Below, one piece after another: positions 53,486 through 64,000 of a stretch of 64,000 nucleotides of DNA. The position numbers were made by a program, and so were the translations under genes. Numbering within the stretch: position 1 is the stretch's first letter; each line of letters opens with the position of its first letter. The notes under the pieces were generated by a model that searched no databases, had not been told where the DNA came from, and worked only from the letters and a program-made list of their open reading frames with translations. This DNA is from Hippophae tibetana (taxonomy: Eukaryota > Streptophyta > Magnoliopsida > Rosales > Elaeagnaceae), in assembly GCA_037013495.1 (NCBI GenBank), contig CM072810.1:86350449-86414448 (forward strand), read 5' to 3'.

Positions 53486-53996
53486 AGTAGCACCGTCAGT
53501 TGTCTTTGACATCAAAGTTCCACTAGAAGTTGCATCAACTATGGTTTTAGTTTTCCCATTTAACCCATTATATAACATCTGAACTTGCAACCAATTTGGA
53601 AATCTATATTAAGGGCAATGCGAAATCATATCTTTATATCTTTCTCATGCTTCATAGAGTGTCTCAAAATCATTTTCCCTGAATTGACCAATCTTATTCC
53701 TGAGTTAGGCTATTTTTGCAAGTGGAATGAATTTAGCAAAAGGAAACAATTTCAATATAATGATGTCTTTAGTAACACCATTCATCTTTACATTGTAAAA
53801 AATCTCAAAAAATATCGCCAAATGAATATTGGGATCATCTAGTGGCGATCCACTAAATTAGGCTTGTTGCACCATGCTAATCAATGTCGGTTTGAGCTCA
53901 AAATTATTGGCATTAATGGTCTTGCGTCTTACACCTGAATAATTGTTATTCACAATTGGCCTTACATAATCCTTCAAGGTGCGTGACTATGCATTC
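53486..53996 (-). pseudogene. Athila-like gag fragment (- strand)
   Basis: The reverse complement of 46480-47000: it reads back the FYNGLNG, YEAWE and HLAIF parts of gag. The left edge abuts LTR unit A, and the right edge abuts unit B at a target duplication. It is in the same orientation as the integrase remnant at 43840-44960, consistent with one element. Confidence 0.85.
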
Positions 53997-55860
53997 TGAT
54001 GAGTGCTTAAAAAAACTTAAATTACAATGATTTAATATACTTTAATTGATTAAATAGATTTATATTTGTATGATTTTCTCATATTTTTAAATAAATTTAT
54101 CTTTTTAGAATCACAGATTTTTATGTTTTTAGGTGTTTTCATTAAAAAAAAACTTAAAGACTCAAAGAAAAATACTAGAGGCAATACATCACAAATATAT
54201 TGAGAAACAAATGAGGAAAAGTAAAAAAAGATAGAAAAATTGGACAAAATGAATTAAAACGGTCAAAAATGTTAAAACGCCAAAATTTTGTGTGTTATCG
54301 CCTATTCACGTCGAAGTCCACTACATGCCAACAAATGCCTGCATTGAGTCTTACACGTACCAGTACGCGTGCACGAGCATACACCTAGGAGACTCCCAGC
54401 ACACGCCCACGCATAGCCAACACATGCTTGCATAGAGTCCCACACGTGCCACCACAAACTCATGCCTATCCTATGCATACCAATGCCTATCTACCGCAAA
54501 TCTCATCCCCCACACGCGTTCCATCCTATCCAAATGCATCCAAAATCAAATTTTGAGATATTTTCCCACCTTTTTTGGCATTTTCTTCATCTATAAAAGG
54601 ACTATCTCTTCAATGTAAAAATCATCCCTCAAAATCTCTCTTTTCTCTCTCTAGCTTTCTTTCTCTATTTTTTAGTTTTTTTAGTTTTAAAGTTCTTCTC
54701 TTTTTAAGAAGAACTAGTTATGCTTTTATAGATTTTTAGTTTTTGATTGAATAAACGGAAATGCAAATCCGTTTGAAGGTTTTCTAGCAACAAAATTAAC
54801 ATCAAAATTTCGTAAGGATTTTTTGAGGTATAATTTTACAATGAATTCTTTACAATTATTTTTTATGTTTTATTCTTATATGTTATGTTTAATTTGTCTG
54901 TTATTAAATTTAATATAGTTGGTTGTTTTTAAATATGATATAATAATAATTTTGTTATACTTACGAAATATTAAATAGGTAAAATATCTCTATAAAATAG
55001 TTTTTATTCAATATTTTATATTAAGGATGTTAGAGAGAAATATATTATTTTTCATTACAAACTTAAATCTGAAAATTAGATTTTAAGGTTTAATTATCTA
55101 ATCTAATTTAGAGTAGTGCTCTTTTATTTGTTAGTATAATCGTCCGGTAGTTAGAGTGAAGCTCTATTTCCAAAGTTTTTTATAAGAACTATTATTCAAA
55201 AATGTATTGACAACGTATTTTCAGTAATGATTTTAAAACTTGAAAGTTAGTACTCCGAGAATTAAATTCTTAGATTTAATTTGGATACCTTGAATAAAGT
55301 TTAAAATGTCTAACCCCACCAAAGGTGGCATTTAAATTGTTCATTTTAAATCTCTTAAAAAAAAGAATTAATTTAATTAACAAAATTAATTATCGTCCCC
55401 ACCCAAGGTGTTAATTGATTTGTTTAATTAACAAAGAATATCTAACCAAACCAAAGTTGGTATTCATATAAAAAAGAGAGAATTAATAAATATCAATTTA
55501 TATAATTAATAACTTAAATAATATGAGTAAGTATAATTAACTTAATTATTATATCTATAAATACTACACTATTATGAATGATAAAAATTTGCATAATTGT
55601 TTATTGAATCATATCTATGTTTATTTTTTTGTTATTAGATTAAGAAACACAAAAATCAAAATATCGTGATAGGATGTTTAAGATTTTATTTCATTTTTAA
55701 AAGTTTGTATAATAAATTAAAAGTCACATATATTCCTTCCTTAAATCGACCTTGAGAGTATACTTGTCATTTTCTATAAAATGATTTGTGCACTTGCAGG
55801 AGTTTTACAAATATAAAACCAAAGTATTTACAAAATTAACATTTTCGATTTTGTTCATCA
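53997..55860. mobile_element. Long solo LTR-like unit B with perfect target duplication
   Basis: Runs from TGATGAGTGCTTAA to TTGTTCATCA, 1864 bp, with TG..CA ends. It is flanked on both sides by CATTC (53992-53996 and 55861-55865), a perfect 5-bp target-site duplication inside the gag fragment. It holds a TATA-like CTATAAAAGGAC at about 54590 and a hairpin at 54691-54715. No gag-pol frames are present, so it is a solo LTR, or a non-autonomous element with long ends. In unit A the same hairpin and TATA box are kept. Confidence 0.8.
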
Positions 55861-56111
55861 CATTCTGTTCTCCTTCAACCATGGATAGTACTTTCTTCTT
55901 TCTTTATAAGCTACAAGTTCTTTCAATCTCTGGATCAAAAGGAATAATATTTTGAGTTTTAGCACGACGCATCCAATGTCAAAAACACACCTAAAAAATA
56001 AAAATAAAAATAAATGAAATAAAATACAATTTAAATTAAAACCAAGATTAGTTTGTATCGATATTGGCAAAAATAAAAAGAAATCAATCATCGACAACGG
56101 TGCCAAAAACT
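55861..56111 (-). pseudogene. Athila-like leader, primer site and gag start (- strand)
   Basis: The inverted counterpart of 46191-46440. It carries the primer-binding site (complement of CAACGGTGCCA at about 56096-56106) and the GTGTTTTTGACATTGGATG leader words. It continues from the gag fragment at 53486-53996 once unit B is taken out. Confidence 0.8.
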
Positions 56112-56866
56112 TGATCAATGCAAAACTACAAGTGCATAATATCGTAGTTTAATAGTAAAGTTATAAGAATAGTATTGTGCTTAAGGATTGGTAACTTACT
56201 TTTGATAAATACCAAAATTATGTTAATCTCATTTTTATCTAAAGAATTCACTAAGGTTGTTGTAATTGAAATTTTAAATAAAATTAATTTTAAATAAAGA
56301 ATTCACCATAATTTTTCTAACAGGAATTGAAAAGAAAATCAATGCTGAAAATTGTGCTTTCCCTTATTCCATCTAGTTTTATTTTTTATTTTCTTCTCCC
56401 AACCAGTGCCTCTCTCTAGTTTTCTTTTTCTTTTTCTTTTCCTACTCTAATTTTTCTCTACTCAATTTTTTTGTTCTTTCTCTATTTCTGTCCAGTCTTT
56501 AAACCCTGGCGAACCGTCAAACCCTGGGGAGCTTTTTCCTTCTTTGTTTGTTTTTGTTATGCCATTCTCTTGTTTTAGCGTTGATTTCTTATATATATAT
56601 ATAAAAGATAAACTGCGTGTCCTTTTCTTTTCTTTTTGCTCCCCTAACATCGTTCTCTCTTTTTTATTTTATAATGTTTTTAACTTAACTTTTCTTTTGT
56701 TTCAGTAAATCTTCATTTATATTTGATTTCAATAAATCTTCATTTTATTCAAATCTATAATAAAATTTAAATAATAATAATGAAGTCTAAAATTAATAAA
56801 AATAAAATAAAATTATACTAAAGTTAAAGTTGAGAAGTAATAAATTATGTCAAATTATATAAGTCA
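56112..56866 (-). repeat. Athila-like 5' LTR (- strand), internally deleted
   Basis: The inverted copy of the LTR at 44973-46190. In element orientation it starts TGACTTATATAATTTGAC at 56866 and ends TTGATCA at 56112. About 450 bp of the middle, corresponding to about 45510-45960, is missing; the join is near 56290-56305, where AATTTTAAATAAA is repeated. Confidence 0.8.
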
Positions 56867-56867
56867 T

Positions 56868-57235
56868 CAATATAATATCTAAACTATTAACCCCTAGAAG
56901 ATATAGTTAAAAATTACTCTACAATATTACAACAACAACTATCATTATAAAGTAGCTTGAAGACCCTAGAAAAGATAGTACGACCACTAGTACTATTAAG
57001 AGAAATGTCTCTCATAAAAATAGTAAAGATAGTATGACTACTAGTATTATTTAGGGAAACATCTCTAGTAATACATTAGTTATCGAAGACGACAAAGACT
57101 AATATAGAAATTTAAGTAAACCACATCTGTGTAACTTAATTAGAAAATTTATTCAAGAATATATTAAAGATATGAAATTTTACATCACAAAAAATTCCTT
57201 ATAGACCTTAAATTTAATATTCTTGAAAAAGTTAA
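56868..57235 (+). mobile_element. Second pararetrovirus fragment
   Basis: Matches 40255-40640 in the same orientation, with scattered differences: CCCCTAGAAGATATAGTTAA, the double AAGATAGTA..ACTAGTA phrase, and AAGATATGAAATTTTACATC. It is outside the Athila cluster and starts two bases after the - strand LTR. This is a partial copy of the unassigned frame downstream of RNase H, with about the same level of decay. Confidence 0.82.
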
Positions 57236-59862
57236 CTATACTATGCATGAATACAAAAGTTTGACCATTATCAGAAGAGTATTGAAATTGAACAAGTTGA
57301 GATATATTAAATGTAACAAAGAAAGGCAAACAACGAAAGAAAAGACTGTAATAAACTAATTAAATTCATGTATGATAATTATAATTTAAAGTTAATTAAG
57401 AATCTTAAATGATTAAACATTTTTTTATAATATTTATAAAATTAAAATAAAAAATGAAAACAAATAAACTAACTACTAATCTATATAAAATAAACATAAA
57501 AAATTCTAAAATTAAAACAATATTTTAATTAAAAAACTTAAAAATTTATATTTAAATAATAATATACAATAAGTAAAATCTACTTTATAAAAAAAACGAG
57601 TTACAAAATAATATCAAAAACATAAAAAAAAATATCATTTAAAAGAAGATTAATAATGTTAATTATTCGAACATGTTCATAGTATTAACTATAAATATGG
57701 ATTACAATAAAACTCTTTTTATATACTTGGTTACTTGAGGAACATATATTAAACCTTAGAAATATGAGTAATAATTTCCGGTGTTTATGAGATTTTGCTT
57801 AGAGTTCATTCATTTCGTGATGAATTCAATTTTCTTTGTTCAAATTTTATTTTCTGCTTTTTAACATATTTGTTAAGGAAAATAAATCGTTTGGAAATGA
57901 TTTTATATTATGTTTCTTTTTTAAAATAAAATAAATTCTTCTTTTGTTTATATAAATCATTAACTAAAATGTAAAATAAACGCAAGACAACCTATTTGGA
58001 TACTTCACACATTAAATTATGAAAAAATATATTATATATTCCAAGCTAATGAAATATAAAATTAATGTAATTTTTTTTTTATAAAATTAATGTAATTATT
58101 ATTATTTTTATATATAAGCAGCTAATAATTAATAAAATAAATAACATTTTTAAGATCGGATACTAGTCTACGTCATTAACAAAATGTTTGATGTGATAAC
58201 AATATTTTAATAAAATAATATGTAGTTTAATTTATATAGTTTTTTTAATTTATTAAAATAATTTTATTAAAAAATTTATTTAAATTAATATTTACTTTAT
58301 GTTTTTTTTTATATTTTAAAATAAAAAATATAATTTTAAATTTTAAATGAAAAATAATAATAAGACATTTTTAAAATTGAAAATTAGAGATACTTAATTA
58401 AATATTTAATACAGTATTCTTAACGTGAACATTTTTTTTACATAATGATATAATTTTTATTTAATATAATATGATTTAACATTTTCACGTTAAATCTTAA
58501 GAGTTTTTAATATTGCAACCTGTCATAAATGACATTTGACATTATATTTCCTTCTCTTCTTATATTCCACTTCCTTACCATATAGCCACATATATTTAAA
58601 AGTTTATTACTTTTCAAATTTTAGAACCATACTTCAGTTCACCATTATAAAGAATTTTAAAAAATAAAATAAAATAATAAGTTAAAATTTATAATAAAAT
58701 TAAAAATTGTCATTAAATTAAAAAAAATATGAGTTAATGTTAGGTTAGTCTTATTAAGACATATTTATTATACCATATTAAGGATTCCAATTATATAATT
58801 TTTATACAGTTATATATTTCACAATAATTTGATACCGTATTATATAAAAATAAAAATTGTATGATTATATAACAATTTAATACTATATATAAGTGAGTTT
58901 AAATCTATTGGACATTTTAATTAATTTATTTAAAATTTTAATTTTAAAATTATATATCTTCATTTTTTATTTTAAATTAAAATTAATTTTTTTTATATTT
59001 GAATATTAGAAAAATATAATATAAATTCAATTAAATATTAAGTTAAATATATTTTTATAATAAAATTAGTTTAATAGTTAAGAATACTAAATGAAACAAA
59101 TATTATAAAAAAACTATATACAATAAATTAAGGAAAATTATAAATATAAATTATTTTATTAAAACATTTTTTATTAATTTTATTCGATTATATTATATAA
59201 ATTATCAACGAATATTATCAATTGCTCATATACATATAACATATTTAAATATATTGAATATACGAGGTTTAAATCACCGTTCATATACACTAATTATTTT
59301 TTAAAAATTATAATATAATTTAATAAAATTTAATTATTAAAATTATAAGATTAATTTTTTTATAATTAATTATAACATCACTTATAATAGTCATAATTTA
59401 TGTTAAATAGATTTTTTCTAATAAAATTAACAAGAATATGTTTAATTCGATATGATTTTGAGTAAAAAAAATTTAACTAAATTAGATCGTTCATATTGTT
59501 CAAACATGATCAAATCAGATCGTTTGATTATTAAAAATATTATAACCGAATGGTTTGGTTCGATTTTTTTAACGATTTTCAACGGTTTAATTCGGTTAAT
59601 AATACATAAATGTAATACACTTAATGATATTACTTTGATTAAAATATGAAAAATTTAATCAACTTTTTGTGAGAAGTGATATAAAAAAATTAATATATTG
59701 TTAAAATTGATTCAATCTGACTAATTTAAAAATTAATATAATTTGATTAATACTTTTATAAAACAGTTTTAATTAATATAAATAATACTTTACATTTAAT
59801 TGATACAATTTTACTATTTAATTTGTACCATTTTTGAACACCTCAACATATAACTACATTAT
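57236..59862. other. AT-rich intergenic spacer
   Basis: No gene, RNA gene or delimitable element. Near 59500-59600 is a stretch with repeated GGTT(T)GGTTCG/CGGTTTAATTCGG words, typical of degraded plant transposon ends, but no partner arm was found. Confidence 0.4.
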
Positions 59863-60172
59863 CCCACGTGGAGAGGACATAAACAATAAAATAGAGGAGT
59901 GCTCGCTTGTATAGCTTTGCCAGATTTAAACGTCTTTTACCAAAATCCCATTTCATTTCTCTCACTAACTTCCGCTTCTTCAATTTCTTCTACTTCGCGG
60001 TCCACTGTTTGTCATTTGAGCTTGCTTCCCCACGCCCCCTCTCCTCTTCCAGTCATTTTATTTGCAGAAGAAAAAGATTCCAATGATATCGAGTTTCGGC
60101 TAATCGAAAAAATATCTGGAAGTAGAGAGATCGAAGATGAAATTATCGGATTGTATTTATTGGTAGGGATCA
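59863..60172 (+). promoter_or_regulatory. Probable promoter end and 5' UTR of the xylan glycosyltransferase gene, with two uORFs
   Basis: A G-box (CCACGTGG) lies at 59864-59871, in a switch from AT-rich spacer to mixed composition. The likely transcript leader then contains a C/T-rich part (59940-60060). Two short upstream frames precede the main ATG: ATG at 60083 to TAA at 60103 (6 residues), and ATG at 60137 to TAG at 60166 (9 residues), the latter ending 6 bp before the start codon. The long frame at 59899-60189 begins with GTG and is not credible. Confidence 0.5.
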
Positions 60173-60975
60173 ATGGCCTCGATCCGTAGAACTCTACCGC
60201 CGGCGTTTCCCGACCAGTCGTACCAGAACGGCGGTAGTCCCTTAACGGTGAATTCGCCATCTCATAAGCTCTTTTCTTTTTCAAAGCACTCCTCTGCGAC
60301 GTCGTTTCCGTCGGCGTTTTCAGCTTTTGCTTTTAAGTTTAGGAGGAGAGGTCATCAGCAATGGAGAAAAGTGATATTTAGATGTTTTCTCTTTTTTTTA
60401 GTTGGTTTCGTTTTTGGAATCACACCGTTTGGTCACGTTGACGAACACGACGTCGTTCCGAGACATGACTTCTGGCTTGATGTTAAGAAGCCACATATCA
60501 ACGCTCGGATTGAAGATAACGACGGTAACCGAGATGTCGGTGGCGGTTATCGAAGTGTGAATCGGCGAGACTTGGTGGTAGACATGAGCTTTAAAGTTGG
60601 AGAGGAACAAAAGGTTGAGTTTGTGCCGAGGAAGCAGTTGATTGTTGTTACGCCGACCTACAATAGAGCGATGCAGGCGTATTTCTTGAATAGGATGGGA
60701 CAGGTGTTGAAGCTTGTACCTGAGCCAGTGTTGTGGATTGTGGTAGAGATGAATTCGGCGTCAATGGAGACCGCTGAGATTCTGAGGAAGACGGGTGTGA
60801 TGTATAGGCATTTGGTTTGTTCGAAAAACTCTACGGATATGAAGGACCGAGGAGTGCATCAGAGGAATGTTGCTTTGGAGCATATTGAGTTTCATAAGCT
60901 TGACGGCATTGTTTATTTTGCTGATGATGACAATATATATTCGCTCGAGTTGTTTGATAGATTGAGGGACCTTAG
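60173..60975 (+). CDS. IRX9H: IRX9H exon 1
   Basis: Encodes residues 1-267 and two bases of codon 268. The ATG context is TCAATGG, and it matches the family N-terminus. The donor is CTTAG|GTATGC. The open frame running on to 61036 is intron read-through. Confidence 0.92.
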
Positions 60976-62421
60976 GTATGCATTCTCATTTTTAATGGTC
61001 TCTGATTATGCTGTTTTTGTTTATGGTCTAATTTGATTCAATCTTTGTGGGTTTTTCTCATCTGGGAAAAAAAAGGGCTATTTTGGTTTCATCTATTTGG
61101 AGTTACCTGTGTCTGCCATTTTCTTTTTTGCCTCATATTCTTCTTTGTTAGCTATAGATAATGGCTGTTTCACTGTATTAATATTTTTTCAGAAATTGAA
61201 TTATAATTTATATGTTACTCGATCTGTTTGATGTTTCTTTGCGCAATATCATTGTTGATATTTGTTCACAAGATATCTGTACCTTCTTTCTGCAATCTTC
61301 TTTCTCTATTGTGGTTTACCTAGCCGCATTTGGTAGTAAGACTCACATTTTCTTGTTTCAAATCACATATTCGAACTAAACTAACTACCCTTTAGCTTAT
61401 ATATGTATCTTTCATTATCACATATACACACATGCACATGCATATGTACCCCAATGCCATCCTCTAAGGCTTGATATTTTGAATTGAAATTTCTAGTCTC
61501 TGACTTTGATTGTTTTGAAGACAGAGTTGATATTCATTGCAAAAGTTGTTATAACAAATTAAAGTTTCTGGATAGAGAGAGAGAAATGATTATAAGAAAC
61601 ATGAAAATTGAAGGGAGTTGATCGTTTGACTTTATTTTAACTGGAGTAGGATGGATATTAATCTAATTGTTCAATTAGTTCTCTTCTCCGCAGATTGTAT
61701 ATGATTAGTTTACCAAACCAAATTTGTCTATTTAGAAAACCTTTGGTTTTGGTTCTAATTGGATTCTTGCCATCATTGTGCAATTGTGAAAAGTTTGTGT
61801 TTCTAGATGTATTATTGATAAAGGAGAGTATGAAATCTTTATTGCTTTCATTTTCCCTCTTGCATTCGTTTATTTCTTGTTTTTCAAGGCGTTTTGGCAC
61901 TTGGCCTGTTGCAATGTTAACGCAAAGCAAGAACAAAGCTATATTGGAAGGTCCAGTGTGCAATGGGAGTCAAGTAATTGGATGGCACACAAATGAGAAA
62001 AGCAAAAGACTCCGTAGGTTCCATGTTGATATGTCAGGGTTTGCTTTCAACAGTACAATTTTGTGGGATCCAAAAAGATGGCATCCCCCCACTTCAGCCC
62101 TAATTAGACAGTTAGATACAGTGAAGGAGGGTTTCCAAGTATGTTTCGTTTAATTGTAGCATTCTGTCTTTTGCAAAGTTCTCTCGATGTTGCCGCATGT
62201 TTTGATCATTTTTCAATTTGTAATTTTGGAAATCATATTTTATTCTTTTACAGGAAACCACTTTTATAGAACAAGTGGTAGAAGATGAAAGTCAAATGGA
62301 AGGTACACCAGTTGGTTGTTCAACAATAATGATCTGGCATCTCCATTTGGATACTCACGGTCTTACTTATCCCAGAGGATGGCTGCTACAGAAGAATTTA
62401 GTGGTCGTTAATGCATTGTAA
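60173..62421 (+). CDS. IRX9H: Xylan glycosyltransferase, IRX9H/IRX9L type (GT43), three exons
   Basis: CDS join(60173-60975, 61889-62138, 62254-62421), 1221 nt for 406 residues, near the length of Arabidopsis IRX9L. It is a predicted Golgi type II membrane protein of glycosyltransferase family 43, acting with IRX14/IRX14L and IRX10 in making the beta-1,4-xylan backbone of cell walls. N-terminus [10 protein letters not shown] with DQSYQNGG; one membrane span at about 67-84; stem to about 150. Catalytic domain: [20 protein letters not shown] (154-173), [34 protein letters not shown], and FADDDNIY with the DDD motif at 251-253. Exon 2 gives FGTWPVAML and [18 protein letters not shown]; exon 3 ends in [14 protein letters not shown]. 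The IRX9H (not IRX9) subgroup is chosen from the N-terminus and the kept DDD. No lesion seen. Confidence 0.94.
61889..62138 (+). CDS. IRX9H: IRX9H exon 2
   Basis: Starts with the last base of codon 268 and reads [18 protein letters not shown] to DTVKEGFQ. The acceptor is TTTCAAG|GCG and the donor is CCAA|GTATGT. It includes the acceptor-substrate-binding part of GT43 ([11 protein letters not shown]). The larger open frame starting at 61695 is intron read-through into this exon. Confidence 0.92.
62254..62421 (+). CDS. IRX9H: IRX9H exon 3 and stop
   Basis: Reads [20 protein letters not shown] through [20 protein letters not shown] to the TAA at 62419-62421. The acceptor is TTTTACAG|GAA. Confidence 0.91.
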   Translation, partial: ETTFIEQVVEDESQMEGTPVGCSTIMIWHLHLDTHGLTYPRGWLLQKNLVVVNAL

Positions 62422-64000
62422 TGTCAACCTTTTATCTTGCAATTTTGATACTGGAGCTTGAGAGAGGTATGTACTGTTTTTTCACGGTTTAATAATAGAT
62501 GAACAACCTTATGCATTGGATGAATGTCCCTGACATTTGAATTGAATTCATAACCATGTTTTCCATAGAAATCATAAAATATATACGTGGCTAAGTATTC
62601 ACTGTTAATCTCATATAGAAGATGACTTAGCCATTGTCTTCTCATGACAGCTAATATTCCACCATGCTGGTTCTGCACCCGTGGATGGATCTTGTCTTGT
62701 TACATCGTTGGAGCTATTACAGCAACCACATTAACTCTGGCTGGGGATGAAACAAGGCAGAAGGCTTCTAATTCTTTTTCCCTCTCCTTGACATTCTTTC
62801 ACAGGAATGAGACTTTGGTTTTGTCGTAGAGTTTTGGAAAATCCTCTTGTGGTTTAAGTTGGTTTAATCTTTAAAACAGTGACATCCATGTACCCAAAAA
62901 GAAAAATTGGTGCAGGGTAGATTTGTTGATTTGTATTCTATCTATGCGTGTATTGTGTATCAAAAAGATAGTCAAACTATTCAAGGAACCAAACTTGTAA
63001 GTTTGGTTTCCTAGCAAGTAATTTATATTATAAATATATGGCAATCATTATTGATTTGTCATGATCTCATTGGTTACAATTACATAAATTTTACTGTAAT
63101 TATTAATAATATTATGACATATTTGAAATTCATTATCAAATTTAAAATGTAAATGTATAGTTTTTGGTTTCCTTGCAATGTATATGATCATCCCATAGTA
63201 CATGGCCATGTTGTCACTTAAAAATAGTATTGCTTGTTTGTCAAACTTTTAAATGGTAGTTTAGCAAAAGAAATTTAAAAAGTAGAATGACAAGTCATTC
63301 AAACTCTAACAACCAATAATTTGGTTTATCTAATCGTATATGTTTCTTCCAATATTTTTAAAAGAAAAAGTTAAATTAATTTTGAATTTTAAAGACTTAA
63401 AATATCACATTATTACATAATTCATAAGGAATGAATAATTTTTCTTTAGTGAGTTTGACGACATGCATGGCAGAACTTTGGCAAACGGGTCAATCCCTTC
63501 ATGTTTGTGTCTTTGTTCAAGTGCGCTTTTCGGTCCCTGTCTAGTTGCTGGTGCATTTTTGGTGCCAAGTGCAAACTAAGGCTGTATATGGTACAACTGT
63601 GTCGGGTTTTTTTAAATTTTAATTCAGAACCCGATCCGACCATTATAAAGACCAAAAAGTGGGTATAATATCGTCCAGATCTCTGTTTCTATTAAAAGTT
63701 TTAGTGGGTTTTGTGTAGAATTGTCTTGTAACTCTACCTAAATAACAATTTGATTTTGCAACTATTTAGTGTCCTTTTTTTTTTTATAACATTGTAACTA
63801 TTTAGTTATATTCATTTAGTTTATCTACTTAAAAATTTGTTCCTCTAATGTTTTCGCCATATCTCTGCCACCATCGTTGCAGGCCAATTTGTTGGCTATA
63901 TTTGAGCTACCCAGGAGCGTCTTCGAACAAAGCAAATAAAATTAGTAAATCCAATTTTGAAGACCATGATATTGATATTTATATCAGTGAGCACCCTAAG
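62422..64000. other. 3' flank of the xylan gene and unassigned right end
   Basis: The first few hundred bases probably include the 3' UTR; no clear poly(A) signal could be singled out. The open frame at 62644-62829 has no recognised domain. The last 160 bases (63840-64000) rise in G+C and could be the edge of another element or gene, but too little is visible. Confidence 0.4.

Noticed and set aside
41066..56866. Possibility of an env-like gene in the Athila-like elements
   Set aside because: The 1.7-1.8 kb between integrase and LTR has no readable frame on either copy.
59899..60189. 96-residue frame overlapping the IRX9H start
   Set aside because: Begins with GTG, is out of frame with the gene and has no homology; only the short ATG uORFs are kept.
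1..64000. CRISPR arrays, tRNA or rRNA genes, bacterial-type operons
   Set aside because: None seen; the spliced genes and plant retroelements show this is eukaryotic nuclear DNA, and short regular spacer arrays or cloverleaf-like sequences were not noticed.

Overview
This is eudicot nuclear DNA: AT-rich, intron-containing, and crowded with decayed plant retroelements. Only two host protein-coding genes can be supported. One is a SUT4/SUC4-clade sucrose transporter (+ strand, five exons, 17305-33629, 497 residues). The other is an IRX9H/IRX9L-type GT43 xylan glycosyltransferase (+ strand, three exons, 60173-62421, 406 residues). The species cannot be named from the sequence alone. All comparisons were made by eye, without alignment tools.

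Layout. 1-2400: end of a decayed Ty1/copia element on the + strand, broken by a dispersed repeat that recurs at 4684-4900. 2400-6780: unassigned AT-rich DNA with a local tandem duplication. 6784-12745: an old, nearly whole Ty1/copia element on the - strand. 12746-17300: AT-rich spacer holding a 24-bp tandem duplication and a 0.9-kb palindromic element. 17305-33629: the sucrose transporter. Its intron 1 carries a Ty3/gypsy element that split an older inverted-repeat element and is itself invaded by a MITE. Its intron 4 carries a younger Ty1/copia element. Both LTR elements are antisense to the gene. A 25-nt G run lies about 90 bp before exon 5, and a 214-bp tandem duplication lies downstream of the stop.

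35535-57235 is a layered graveyard. A decayed caulimovirid (endogenous pararetrovirus) copy occupies 35535-41065, in the order movement protein, coat protein, protease, RT, RNase H, then an unassigned frame. After it come parts of two Athila-like Ty3/gypsy elements of one family in opposite orientation. The - strand element is split into 41066-44972 and 53486-56866, with the + strand element (44973-51972) lying between. Two long LTR-like units of another family (51973-53485 and 53997-55860) are inserted into the - strand gag. The cluster is bounded on the right by a second copy of part of the pararetrovirus (56868-57235).

57236-59860 is AT-rich spacer, followed by the GT43 gene and an unassigned right end. 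The two host genes are unrelated in pathway: vacuolar/plasma-membrane sucrose export, and Golgi xylan backbone synthesis. No operon-like logic applies. The main interest is in the pararetrovirus, the nested history of the repeats, and the intron growth of the sucrose transporter gene.
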